A DNA stretch of 64,000 bases from Pyrocephalus nanus (taxonomy: Eukaryota; Chordata; Aves; Passeriformes; Tyrannidae). Each line of letters starts with the position of its first letter. The stretch's first letter is position 1. The DNA lies in assembly GCA_038380795.1 (NCBI GenBank), contig CM076270.1, positions 25,002,001 to 25,066,000 on the forward strand. Direction: 5' to 3'. The notes beneath the pieces were generated by a model. That model did not search any database, was not told where the DNA came from, and saw only the letters and a program-made list of their open reading frames with translations. Of the stretch, positions 1 through 12,000 are shown piece after piece. A program made the translations under genes and the position numbers.

Positions 1-559
1 AATAGCAAAGAAGGAAGCATTTAACATATTTATGAACTTGAAATCTCTCTCAAGTTCCACAGTGCAGGACTATCACAAACGTTATCACATTCCTCTTCCA
101 TATTCACAATAATAAGTTACGCACTTGCTATGTATTTTTCAATCTAAAAATGGTTGAAATTGTTACAGATTACCACCTTACTATTCTTTTACTATTCTTA
201 CAGTACCGTGAAATACAGCTAGACAACATAATCTGTTTTTATCTCACCCATAATTCATGTTTATCTCACGTACAACGGATAAGATTAAATGTCTTTCATA
301 CTTAGATATTCTAATGTATCTAACTAATTTCTGTATATCCTGCTTAAAAGTATGATGATTAGATTTTTTAAAATGTAGTAGTTTCAGCTCCAAAAAAAGA
401 CTTTTTTAGCAATATGTCTATCATAAAACAAAATGATTAGCCATCTATTTAAAAAATAATAATTTTTTACCTATCTTCAGTCTAAACTTTACATTGCAGA
501 TGTGCTTGATGACTGCAAGGTAATGGGAGTTCAGACTCCATGATCCTGTCCCTGGCCCT
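1..559. other. AT-rich unique DNA, no gene
   Basis: I see no gene, repeat family or tandem array here. The sequence is strongly AT-rich with short A and T runs and frequent stops in all frames. Confidence 0.6.
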
Positions 560-740
560 GCCATTCTGATGACATATTTCACCGGATGTATTAATTAGCT
601 TGAAAAGTTTCCCATTAATCTGGTTGCTCCCCATAAGCAAGTCCATGATTTTAGACAGCACGAGCAGAATTCATTTCATATCAGCTTAATTGCCTCCAAT
701 TACCTACAGCCACCGAGCATTACCTGGTGACCAGAACGTG
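560..740. promoter_or_regulatory. candidate conserved non-coding element rich in homeodomain sites
   Basis: This patch carries several TAAT-core sites in a short span: TTAATTAG near 591, CTTAATTG near 684 and CAATTACC near 698. Such clustering is typical of developmental enhancers. No open frame covers it. The call rests only on motif density and texture, because conservation cannot be measured from one sequence. Confidence 0.3.
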
Positions 741-1938
741 CTTCTTTCTTTCTGTAAGCCTCAAACACAGCTAAGACACACCGATGGCAGTTCAGAGTAG
801 ACATCTCTGTGCCTGCTCTGCAAAGCTGGATTTCAGAGATGAATCACATTCCTGCTTCCAGTGCTGAGAGGCCTTTGCCTCTCTTTGATTTCAGGAGGAG
901 CTGCATGTGCTTCATGTCCAGGCTGCAGTAGCCACATTCCCAGGCCAGCCCTGCTCTCAGTGCCTCCCATCGCTCTCATTAGGCACCTGGAACCTGACCC
1001 TTGTCACGGAGCAATCACTGCCCCTGTGGTTCACCGTGGCACCACATCTACCCTGCTGAGATAAAGCACCTGTTTGGATCTCTTTGGCTCTGAACATTCA
1101 CTGCAGAGGAGAGCCCAAGTGTTTCTGGAGAGCGAGGAAGAAGAAAATTAGCCTTTCAACAGGCTATCGTTACGTAAGAAGGATGATATAAGAATTTTTT
1201 TTCCTTTGATAGCTGATTTGTGCAAGGTAGAGACATCACAGCCTATGGCAGCTTAATATGTCCTAAGTCCCCAGAGGACTGCTCGAGGCAGAAGAGAAGC
1301 AGAGGAGAAGCAGTGCCAGAGGACACCTGGGGAAATGCTGTCCCCTTCCTCCTCTGGGCTGGTGCATGGGAAGCTCTTAGAAAATTTTCAAACTGATTTG
1401 CTTTCTATTTTCCTGATTGTTCAGTGATATTAAAAGAATGGTAAAGAAAAAAAAAAAAAGCCTCTAAAGGACCAAGGCTTGGAGTTTTATTTCCATTTCC
1501 TGGGCTAGTGAAACCACCCACTAGTTTATATAGCCCTTAGGCATCCCTTCCCTGAATTCACGCTCACAGGACACCACTGCTTACAGTTTTTCTGTTCTGC
1601 AGAGGTTCTCATACTGCCCTTATCACCGTGGTATCTGAGTGCCTTCAAGTAGTGCATTATGCAATGTGACTAACATCTGTGAAAACCAAAGCAGGAGGGA
1701 AAAACAGTTCAGGCCCCAGTAGCTTTCCCACTACCCAGCAGTTCCCTTTCCAACACCAATAACTTTCTCTCTGTGAATACACAGCTAGATTGTTGTGGTC
1801 ACATTTGTAGCACATCAGCAACGTTCCATTCTCTCTGATGGTTGAATTTCTTACTTTAATAAGGCAGTCTGGGGGTCATTCTCCTTTATTTTACTCACTG
1901 AAATGCCAAAGGCTTCAATTCTATTTATTTTAAGAAAA
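741..1938. other. non-coding unique DNA
   Basis: No gene or recognised repeat is visible. The only open frame of note, 67 codons at 861-1064 on the plus strand, has an ordinary chance length and no recognisable motif. A short A-run lies near 1449-1460. Confidence 0.5.
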
Positions 1939-2145
1939 TCAGCGGTGACCACCGAAACGTGGTAGGCAAGGCAGAACAGACTGGACACGTGAGCCACAGG
2001 CTGCAGACACAACATTTAGCACTGCATGCAGTGTAAGGGGAAATTTTTCTGTACCAGACTCAGCCTTACAAGCCTTGGGGTGGAGGTTAAAGGGGCACAG
2101 TGTTCCCCAGCAGTGACAACCGAGCATCTCGTGGCAGGAGAACTC

Positions 2146-2164
2146 GCATATGGGAACAATATGC
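2146..2164. repeat. short inverted repeat (6-bp arms)
   Basis: GCATAT at 2146-2151 is the reverse complement of ATATGC at 2159-2164, with a 7-nt spacer. Alone it is weak, but it lies only about 20 bp from a longer hairpin. Confidence 0.5.
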
Positions 2165-2186
2165 CCGCAGATCTTTTAAATGCATG

Positions 2187-2209
2187 CAATTGCTCTGCCA
2201 GAGCAATTG
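2187..2209. repeat. perfect inverted repeat, 10-bp arms, 3-nt loop
   Basis: CAATTGCTCT (2187-2196) pairs perfectly with AGAGCAATTG (2200-2209) across the loop GCC. Both arms contain the palindromic CAATTG E-box core. The structure could form a cruciform or RNA hairpin, or be a dimeric protein site. A miRNA precursor is unlikely because the stem is far too short. Confidence 0.8.
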
Positions 2210-2287
2210 ATACGTTGTGGAAGAAACATTGCAGGGCAGGTGGTTGCTGTGAGATGACCCCACACGGGGGACCAAGAGTGAGACGTG

Positions 2288-2300
2288 AGGTCAAAGGTCA
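2288..2300 (+). promoter_or_regulatory. perfect DR1 nuclear-receptor element
   Basis: The bases AGGTCA A AGGTCA form an exact direct repeat of the consensus half-site with one base of spacing. DR1 elements are bound by HNF4, RXR heterodimers including PPAR-RXR, and COUP-TF proteins. The match is exact over 13 bases. Which receptor uses it, and whether it is active, cannot be told from sequence. Confidence 0.6.
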
Positions 2301-2310
2301 AGTGTGACTT

Positions 2311-4170
2311 TGTTAGAGCCAAAAAATGCGGTCACCTCAGCACTGCTTCCCACCCTGCAGCACACACGGCTGCTGGATGCCACACAGGCTGCAGGACCAC
2401 TGTTTGGTGGCACAAGACAGAGCAATTACTTTTATTAATTATTTCTGATTGCATGAAATGTGACACTGAGCTGTCTTGCAGTCTATATGCAAACGTAAAG
2501 CAATATTCTTCTTTGGTATCTTAGGCATTCTAGTTCACCAGGACAATGAGAAGGGTATAATGAAAACAGGTAGAAAGTAATTTTAAATAAATTATTTCAT
2601 AATTAAAAATTATTTGGCTCGTTCTAGGCAGGTATCACCCCAGAGATTATTCACCTACCACTTCACAGTTCTCCTTGACCCTAAGAAACCTAAAAAAAAG
2701 TTAAGAATCTGGGGGCAAAGGGAGAGAGCAGAGGATGGTTCGCTTGGATTTGTGGGTTCCCTCCCTAGTGCCAAACACCACACATTAGAAACCATTCAGA
2801 TACTAACTGATCTAAAACAAAGCATACTTCAGGGAGTGCTGTAGAGAAAACTGAAGAGGTTTTACTAATTTAAAAATTCCTTTCCTTTCCAGTATCTTTT
2901 TTCTGCAGTCATTCCAAAGGATCCCAGAATGCTTCACCAATTTTATATCCACATTCCAGGAAGGATTGTGAAAGCTGATTAAGAGCATACGCAGTAGCAA
3001 CACAGTACCACAATTAGGGTGGGAAATGGGGAACACTAGACTTGATCTTGCCTCAAGCAGAATGGCCAATAGCAGTGAACACAGCACAGAAAGAGGGACA
3101 GAGCACAGATGTTCAGACCAGAAGACAAGCCAAGAAAGGCTTAAAAGATCACCAGCTACAAGACATTTCATAGGAAGCACGCTGTCTTATTGCTCTGTGA
3201 GCTTTATCACACCAGACAATGCAGACTCTAATTTAAACAGTCAGAGGGAAAGATCCTTAAGCTGGATGCCAGTTGGCTACAACAACAAATATGTATCACT
3301 GTTCTGACAACATTCACTGTGGTAAACTGCACCGTGAAATAATTATCCTAGAGACTCTGGCACCCCAGCATAAACAGCAACTCAAAAAATCCATCAATAT
3401 ACTGCCAGGGTGATGAAGTCAGAAGGGGAGGGCAGGAAAACCGTACCAGCCCGGCCAAGGGACATGAGGGCAAACAGTGCCCTTCCTGCAGAGCTTGTCC
3501 TGCCATGGCTGTGCTCCAAGGGCTCTGCTGCAGCACCTGCCCGTGTCTGCAGAGCTCCACACGTCACTGCTGCAAAGCCAGTGAGAATCCATCTGTGAGC
3601 ACCAACCTAGGTCGCCTTGTTGGAGCTGATGAAGATGTGCATGCACACACAGGGCTAAGATATTGGTATTGATGTAGGGAAGCATTTGCAAACTGTCAAA
3701 TTTTCCATTTCTAAAATGAGAAAGATATTTACACCAGGCTTGTCTGAGGCAGTTCAGGGAAGATCTTCAGCTCTGAGCCATGCTGTATCTGCTCCCAGCT
3801 GCTCCATGGTTAGCATGTGGAAAGGTAAATGCAGGCTGCTGGACCCCAGCCTACAGGGGAGCAGCAAGGAAGGAAATCAATCTGATTGCCATCACTTTTA
3901 CTTCCAGTGTCACACAAAAAGACAAGGTAAGAGTTGCAGTCGCATATGCAGATTATTTCTTTAATTTCTATCTCTGTTACAGAGATAATGTAGGATGGGA
4001 TGAATCTTTCATTACATAGGATAAAGTAATTGAGCAGGAATGCACCCATGACACGGAGCTGAGAGAAGTCACTGACCATATGACTCGTATTTTAATGGGT
4101 GTGATGCAAAGGTCAGGAGAATCGGGTGAAAATCTCCCATGATTTTTATGACTGATACAATAATGTAAAC
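2311..4170. other. non-coding unique DNA
   Basis: No gene is supported. The longest frame here is 122 codons on the minus strand (2812-3180). It has no recognisable domain and falls in the range expected by chance. No repeat family was recognised. Confidence 0.5.
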
Positions 4171-4310
4171 TCAGTATAATCAAGTGGTTAGAGCAATGGA
4201 CATGAACCTAGGAAAACAGGTCCACTTCTCTGCAACAACATGCTCAATCTCATCTTTAATCCACTGCACAGGAATACTGGTGATAATAAGATTTCCATTT
4301 GCCCAGTGAG
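4171..4310 (+). mobile_element. ancient MIR-like SINE remnant
   Basis: The segment shows the tRNA-derived head of a MIR/CORE-SINE, with an A-box-like stretch reading AGTGGTTAGAGCAATGGA. Further along come a CTCAATCTCATCTTTAA-type stretch and a GATAATAAG stretch, in the order seen in MIR. The middle appears deleted and the copy is highly diverged. It is a fossil, not an active tRNA gene, because the B box and acceptor stem are lost. Confidence 0.5.
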
Positions 4311-7300
4311 CACTCTGATGCTGCTATTCTCACACCAGTGTTTTAATGGAGTGTTAATAAAACATCAGTGTTTTATTGAAACTCGGTTTTGTGGCACTTC
4401 TTACTGCAGTGCAGTCCAGGAGGTTTTAGTATCACTCTAAACTTTGGTGCATGCATCTCTACAGGAACACTCAGGGAATACTGACAGATTCAAATATATC
4501 TGTCAATCAGCTGCTTGACGGTTTGGCTCGATGGTTGTTCCAGAAACAGAACTTTCTTTGGGTGGCTCAAAGGCAGCAGGACCTACCACTTTACACTCCT
4601 GCTACCTGCTACCTACCTCTGTTATAAAAGATGGTCCAGTGAATAAACATGAGCCTCATCCCATGAAAACTTAATCCAGGTACATACTTTGGTCATAGCT
4701 CTCTCTGAAAGAGATCTGCAGCTGGTTTGTACAGCCATCTATCAGTATTAACAATGGCATGTCCTGTCCAAAGGCTGTTCAGACAAACAAGTGGGAGTTG
4801 GGGGCCATGTTTCATAATTATGCACTTGATTGAAAAAATACTTTTAATTACTTTCATTCTTTTTCTTTGCCCTGTACATTGTGCCATGATATTCATCTTT
4901 AAGTGCAGATAACTTGATGCCAGATGGACTGTAAATGTGGGTGCAAATACAATTCTGTGCTATATATATAGTCAATCTCCTGCTTTAGCAAAAGAAATTG
5001 GTCCTTCTGTAAGTCAGTCACTGTAATGTGTTCATAGAAGCTGTGATGCATGGCAGTTATCAAGACTGGCATATCAGCCTCCATGTGCCAGCTGATGGTG
5101 AACTTCTCCCAGCTATCCTTCTCTTCTAGGGTTTCTGGGTAAAGAAAGCAGAGAGGATGAGCAGGGAGCACAGTCAGAAATACCTTTGAAGGCATGCAGG
5201 ACAAGCCCCAGAATTTATTTTATGTGCTTCAATTGCCATTTTAAACTGGTTTCTTTCCCTGCTCAGTGTCTCTGAGTGACACACATAACTCTCCTCTCCA
5301 GACCCTTACACCTTTCTGGTTAGCTCAGAGAGCAATGCTGATCTTTCCCACCTGGACTGCAGCTATCATGCAGTGCCTGTCATTCTCACACAGATCAAAA
5401 AGGATTTTGCAGGCTGTTGCCCTTGATCCGTGCCTTATATGTCAGTGTTAAATGCTTCAACTGAGAGATGCCTGCTTAAAATACATCTTAGCCATGGAAC
5501 CAAAAGGTCCTGAGGGATGTGGAGCCCTGCTTAGTAATGCCTCTGAGAGGAAGTCCTGGCCACCATGTCATCAGCAAGGCTTCCTGTAGCACCTGGCATT
5601 TTTGCTGGAGATCATCCATCCAAATAGTGACCTAATCCAACCCTGTTTAACTTCTGAGCCCATGAGATAGCAGTGAATGTACAAACATTAGGGTTTCCTT
5701 TGCAGAGGGAATTCTGTGTGCTTCACAAATTCTGCACTCCAGGTACTCCCCATCCTACAGCTGCAACTGCTAGCACTTTTATAAAGCTGTCTTAATTACC
5801 AGTGACCCTGTGCTCTCCAAATGCATCAGCAGCACAAGGAATGATCCAGGATGGCAGGGTCACAAGCAATGGGAAAGAGTGTCTGATCCATGCCCCACTT
5901 ACATACATCTCTAGCTCACAGACTATCTGCCCTAGATTAAAAAAAAAAAAAAAATCTTGATGTCAAAAAGGCTGTTTTGGTAGAATTGAAGAGTACTTGG
6001 GTTCCAGCCCTCTTATATTAAAGTGTTGATAGGATCAGACCTGTATAACACACAGACACTAGAACAGAACACATAAATTATTTGTGGATGTGAAAGCTGG
6101 TAGAATTGAGTCTTCTTCACAATTTTCTCAGCCTTTAAGCTAACTAATGCTTCTGATTTAATTTTTTCCATTTTATGTGAACTGCAATAGAGTGTCTGAT
6201 TTTATGTCAGAAGATGAAACAGACAGCTGAGGAGAATTGTGAGTTGACACAGTAAGAATCGAATGCCTACATTTGTTGTTGCTAAAAATCTCCCTGGGGA
6301 AGTCAAGGAGTTCTAGAAAGTTCTTCCCATCACTGCGAATTTGTCCACAATGATACTGCTTTTTGGGGAGTCAAGAGTACAACTGCCTAGAAAAATATTT
6401 CTCTCCTCACCCCCTCCACCACCAGCACTGTCCTGATCAGAAAACACAAGTAGGACTTATTACATGCTACTTTTATTGCAATAAATCATTTTAAAAAGAG
6501 AAATTACAAGGTAGCCTTGAGTGCACGCTTAGGTGCTTTGATGAATAAAAGCTCTCATAGAACATGTAAAATAATCACATTACTTCACTCCAAAACCAAG
6601 ATGTTTATAAAAAAGACATCTATCATGTTGCTCCAAGAGCTTATCTCACTTTGTCCTCCGTCCTTACAACAGAGTCCTAATATTATGTTACGGAAAAATA
6701 TTCTTTTTAAAGAAATTATGGGAAAATAACTCAATCTTGAACTTTCTGTTATTCATAAAATTAAACGTTCATGTCTTCTGCTTAAAAACACAAATAATCC
6801 TCAGCATGCCTCTCTTTACTGTGGCATAATAGTAAGTCAAAAAATCTCTGAAGGACTTGGGCAAAGTGAAGCAGCTCTCCTCTAACTCAAGGAAATCCTG
6901 ACTGAAGGAACTTACTGGTGTGATTATTGTGATCCCACTGATGTGATTCTGCAGTTGAACACACCAAGCTGGTCAAAAAGGAAAAACCAAAGGCGTCAGT
7001 CCTGACAAAACTTAAGGAAATGTCAGTTCAGCTATGCTGCCATAAGCAATCTTATTTAAATCAATGGAAATTAACACACCTAGAGAAGCTCAGCAAACTT
7101 TTGAGAAATTCTGTCTTTTGTCAAGATTTTAATTTCCCCCAGTTTCTGCAGATTGCTCAATGACTAAGGGAAAGGGAGAATTAAAAACTACCTGTAAAAC
7201 CACCAAAACATAAAAACAGAGGGGAATATCAAGTACATACAGTACTTCTTGCAGTTAATTCTTTTTTGTAGCTCTTGCTCAGAACTGCCTATGTTTCAAT

Positions 7301-8279
7301 TACAGCTTGTTCTCCTGGTTTCTTATGTCCCAATCAGCATTTATATTTAAAGGTATTTAGTGTCCCTTCCAAGCACTGAGGGTTTCTGGTGACATCATCA
7401 AGTACAATGATAATGTCAGAACTAACTATTGTGAGAAGAACACAGTCTTCTCCAAGGATTTCTGCCAATCTCTCATTTCTTCATCCAGTGTGACAATCTG
7501 ATTCTTTTTTACTCATAGCCTTTTACTTGTAACTGGATTTTATTTTGTCTGTGATAGCTGTCTCTCCTCAGTATTTGCCCATACTGCTCCTAAGTCAGCC
7601 AGACCTGTGTATTAAAAATACAGACAGATAAAATGGAAGTGTTCATAAAGGAAACAACCTGGTTTTTTAGTAGACAAACTTGTTCTCTTTTATGCAAGTA
7701 ATCCTCTAGACAACAGAAATATGCTAAGGTCAGATCAATCAAAGGACTAGAGAAGAGTCTCTGATGGTGATATTAAATTACTAACACTTTTTTTCTTCCA
7801 ATTTAAAATGGAAACAGTGCATGACCAACACATTCTTTTCTCCTTGGGAAAGTCTGAAGACATACCAATGGAAGAGCCATGGTAGCCAGAGTCTGAGACA
7901 TCAAAGGATGCTCATCAGAGCCCTGCCACCTTTGCCACAGTCCCAAAGCACCCACAAACAAGAAAAGGAAAAAATAACAACAGAATTGGGCAAACTTTGT
8001 CTATGTTCATCTGCAGAACATTAAATTCTATCAGTCTCAGGCAAAACTATCGAAACAATGAAAATAAGAGGCCATCTGGGATGATGTCTGCTAGAAAAGC
8101 TTTCAGTTTGCAGCTCAGGCAACTCTGAAATTTGTTAAACACACTCACCTACCTACCTGCCATTCACTTAAATCTACTTTACAAAATACCACAGGCATGG
8201 GGACTTCATAAACATTGTGCTCTATAAACCAGCCCAGAAATCTTTCCTACAATAGCCAAGTTTTCCACAAGGCTAATCA
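4311..8279. other. AT-rich non-coding DNA
   Basis: I see no gene or clear repeat copy. It includes a TA palindrome (CTATATATATAG) at 4960-4971 and an A-tract at about 5939-5954. Open frames are 60 to 101 codons long and look random. Confidence 0.5.
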
Positions 8280-9015
8280 GCCGCGGGAGAAGTTTCACAA
8301 CTTTCTCACACACCCCTCACCCACCTACAGGGGAGGCAAACAGCAGAATTAATGAGTAGCACCCAGAACTGAACAGCCGGTAGAGTGCGGGAATGAGATT
8401 AAAAGGACTCCCTCCATCCAGAGCACCTCTCTGCTCCGTCCCCCACCCCTGAGCCGTACAGCCGGCTTCGGCATCACCAGCAGCCGTGCCCCCTCTGCCT
8501 TCTCTCCCGCCCCTTGCCCAGATAAACACTCCTGCTGCCAAGCAGGAGCTATGAACGGCAGAGACCCGCAGCCTGCCCCGCTCCCCGCAGCCTCCAATGG
8601 GCTCCCGGTCCGCTCCCGCAGCGCTCCCGCACACCCGTCCCAATTCCAGCCCCCATCCCAGCCCCCCCATCAATCCCAGCCCCCCATCAATCCCAGCCCC
8701 CATCCGTCCCAGCCCCCATCCGTCCCAGCCCCCCATCCGTCCCAGCCCCCCCATCCATCCCAGCCCCCCCATCCATCCCAGCCCCCCATCCATCCCAGCC
8801 CCCCAGTCAATCCCAGCCCCCCCATCCATCCCAGCCCCCCATCCATCCCAGCCCCGCAGCTCCCGCGCGGTGCCAGCGCCACCCCCGGGCTCGCACAGAG
8901 GGGAAGGTGGATTTATTTATTCCGTCTGCTCTGGGTTTCACAATCTGAAAGGTTCCGGTCATCCCCCAAGCGCGTTCGTGCGCGCAGCAGAGGATCCCCG
9001 GGGGAAGGGAGATGC
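8280..9015. promoter_or_regulatory. CpG-rich island
   Basis: CpG dinucleotides are frequent here and nearly absent on either side. The right part contains a run of CGCG-type steps and a CRE-like TGCGTCAC near 9012-9019. The island includes a minisatellite. It could be the promoter of an unannotated transcript, but no TATA box or splice donor is clear enough to assign a strand. The proline-rich (plus) and glycine/tryptophan-rich (minus) frames across it are translations of the tandem repeat and are not called as genes. Confidence 0.55.
8646..8855. repeat. C-rich minisatellite, about 12 copies of a 15-17 bp unit
   Basis: The unit is close to CCCATCCATCCCAGCC. The core TCCCAGCCCC occurs about 12 times. 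Variants read CATC, CGTC or CAATC before the core, and the C-run varies from five to seven. Same-type variants lie next to one another, as expected from unequal exchange or slippage. The minus strand has regular G-runs and could form G-quadruplexes. Confidence 0.92.
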
Positions 9016-12000
9016 GTCACTGCAAATGTTCAGCGTTAGCCTTTTGATCCAAAAATGCAGTTCGGGTTCTTCTGCTTCGCTCCCCCAACCCCCCCAACCT
9101 CCAAAATCTGGTTTGACTTTCCTGCTCCGTCTCCCCCTCTCTTGCTTCTCACCCATTAAAAAGTAGAAAATCATTACTTTTTTAGCTCTGCTGTCTCCCA
9201 GACAGATTTGGCTCCCTCCAAAGCCTCTGTGATTAAACACACAGTAAATAGTAGTCAGACCAAAATTCTCTAAGCCTGTGACTTTTTTGATGCCAATAAA
9301 TCCCACTGCACCTTCTCTTCAGCTGCCCTCAATTTCCTTGACTCTCTTAAGGCTGTCATGTGCATCTGGACCTGGCTCCCACTTCCACTGCTATATTTTC
9401 ATTCTCTTTCAGAGTACTCTCTGAAAAGCTGCAGACCATGAAATCTATATATTTTCTGAAATCTCTACAGCAATTTAGAAATTTAATCACTTTTCCCTCC
9501 TTTAAAAATTCCCAACCTGAAAAAAAAAATCTTTAAAATGTCAAAAATATTGATGTTTAAGTTTTAATTCCTTGTCTAAGGGAAAAACTAAAAAATAAGA
9601 ATATTTTAATACATTTTTAATTATGGGGGGGAAAAATCATTTTGCAGACGAATCTGCCCCCAAAATGCTGAATCCTGTCATTACTAGTCTGCAATGTAAA
9701 AATAAAATAATAAAAAAGAACTGATATGGAAACAGCAAATCTTCAGCCTGTGTAAGGTAATTTGGTTTTTTAGTATCTTTTTGTTCCAGTAGAAGACCTC
9801 TTCCATAATGTGTCTGCTACATCTGTGTTTTCTCTCACTCAAGCCAGAAGCACCGTGGGGCAGACACGGTCTTGATATATTTTTCTAAGCAAGTAAGTAT
9901 TTAACTTTCTTTTCTGTGGTGCAGAATACAAAGTAGTGTCACATGGAAGGTTCTGGTGATTTATCACAGAGGAATTTAGAGGTAGCAGATAATAAAACTT
10001 TATTAAATTGAGACAACTGGGGAGAGTATAAGTGTGTGGTTAGAAGCCACTCTTTTTTTCTTGCTTACCAGATCATCACCCTACACAGCCTCTGTGAGAA
10101 CCAAAGCTGTTGAAACAAACAAAGTGCTGCTGACAAAAGCAGAATAGTCTAAAGTGCAGAAATTAGAAGAGTGAAGGGAACTGGAATTATCACGAGGATA
10201 GGAAGGAGACAGAATGTGTATCCAGCAGGACTGGGGGTCTGGCGAGGCGTGCATTCTGCAGCAGCTGTGCCAGGGAGATGGATTGCTGTCCACTGCTCTT
10301 TGCTGCCCCTACTGATCTGCTGCCGGAGCGGGTTGTGCGAGCGCTCCACGATTTATTTCGGTTCCAAGGAGGCCAGGTTAGTTTAGATAAACAGTAAGTC
10401 TTTGCTAATCTAGCGCATTTTGAAAAAATAGGTTAGAGGAAGCTTGTCTGAGCAGCACTAGTAGCAGGATCGCAGGGGTTTGGGATTCCTGATAACCACC
10501 CAGAGACAGGCTGCAGCTTCTAATATCTTCCACCGGCACAGCTGAAGCTGGAAGAGCACATCTGTTCACCTCCTGAAGAGGACTAGATTTCTGGCCTGCT
10601 AATCCCATTTTCCACTACATATTCAGTCAAAATAGCCCCTCAATGGCTGGAGATCCCTCTATGCTTGGTTGCTTCAGTAGTATTAATTTGGCAAAAGTGG
10701 CTGAAGAGAAAACTGAATGCTAGTGTTTGGAGTCTGATCAAAACAGGGTGTTTAAATAGCATAGCAGTGCATAGCCCCGCTGTATCTCATCCTTTGCTGC
10801 TTCTAATACTCTGAGTTCTTAAATCAGGCAGCTCCATGCAGCTTTAATTTAGTCAAGGGCCAAGCAGCTATGAATTAAGGAGCCATAGGGCTAGAGCTTC
10901 CAGCAATCTGTTCTCTCCCAAATGTCCAATTAGAAGAGATAACACATTCCGAGATAAATTCCTGGCAAGAGCTGAGGATGAGATTTTGCTTGTATCAACA
11001 ATGTGGTCAACACTTTGAGAATGATATATGAAAATAATGTAAGACAAAGATCTGAAATGTTTAAACAAGAGATCAGTTACAGACCTCTCAGAGGTGGTAA
11101 AGGTAAATTATTAAAGAATTTGTAATTACATTCATGCCTAATTATTAATAAACAAGGATGGCTAACAGATGCTGCAACAGATTTACATTTCCTAAGGAAA
11201 CAAGAAGAATTATAGAAGAAAATGAGGATCAGCAAAATGATTAGATCAGGAAGCTGGAATGCCTGTATATGACAAAAAAGCTTCTGTCAAAACTATTCAA
11301 GAGGAAGCAGTAAAAAAAAAAAAAAAGAAAGAAAAGAAAACAGAGATTCCTTTTTTCCTTTTCAAACTTTAGAGGCACTAATAGATTGAAAAAAGCTGAC
11401 ACAACACCTACAGTGAGAACGGAAATAACAGAAGTTTCAACAAGTTGAAGACCTGGGTCAGACTCAGACCAAAGTGTTTAGTTCTTATTAATGCCATTCA
11501 ATTGACTTCACATGTTGAACATGAAAACAAATTGATATCTTATTGTCTTAAACCTATGAGTAATCCAGATCACCACAGTGGAAAGTTTATCAGAAAAATC
11601 TGAAATATATCACTTAGAAAATTTAACACCAAAGCACAGAATAGAAATCACGGCAAGTCAACTGGACAGAAAGATTGGAAGAAGTAACAGTGGGTCAACA
11701 GGAACCATTTTAGCCCCAACTGCTTTAAGAACTGTGGAGATACCAGTACAATATTCAAAATTCAACATATGATTAACAAACAGTGACAGAGAGAAACTAC
11801 TGAAGTGATAAAGAACTGGCTTTGATTTTTAAGACAAGAAACATTTTAAAATGGAGGAAAGAATCATGAAAATCTACTTTGGAAGAGTATTTCTTGTTTA
11901 TTTATGACATGGGGGAAAAAAATCACTGAAGAAATTACTGGAGTTTTTATAGAAACAGCTAATAAGTTTGACATAAAAAGGGAAGAAGTAAAATACAACT

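Larger units (their letters stand above)
1939..2310. other. stop-poor segment with hairpins and a DR1 site
   Basis: Two plus-strand-visible inverted repeats and a nuclear-receptor site sit within this segment. Overlapping frames of 60 to 93 codons are open on both strands, which is unusual for the AT-rich surroundings but expected where local GC is higher. None of the translations resembles a known family. I read it as a possible regulatory element or an old unrecognised insertion rather than a gene. Confidence 0.35.

Noticed and set aside
2812..3180. 122-codon minus-strand frame
   Set aside because: Its length is within chance expectation for this window and no domain is recognisable. The hydrophobic leucine-rich start does not continue into a convincing protein.
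4171..4240. Possible tRNA gene
   Set aside because: The A-box-like stretch belongs to a decayed MIR-type SINE. There is no intact B box, anticodon stem or acceptor stem.
5590..5660. Possible second CR1 copy (GAGATCATCC and CTAATCCAACCCTG)
   Set aside because: Only two short words resemble CR1 and the diagnostic downstream blocks are missing, so chance or extreme decay cannot be excluded.
8317..9166. Long proline-rich (plus) and glycine/tryptophan-rich (minus) open frames
   Set aside because: They are translations of the C-rich minisatellite and its flanking CpG-rich DNA. The unit length varies between copies (15-17 bp), so no frame is preserved, as a coding repeat would require.
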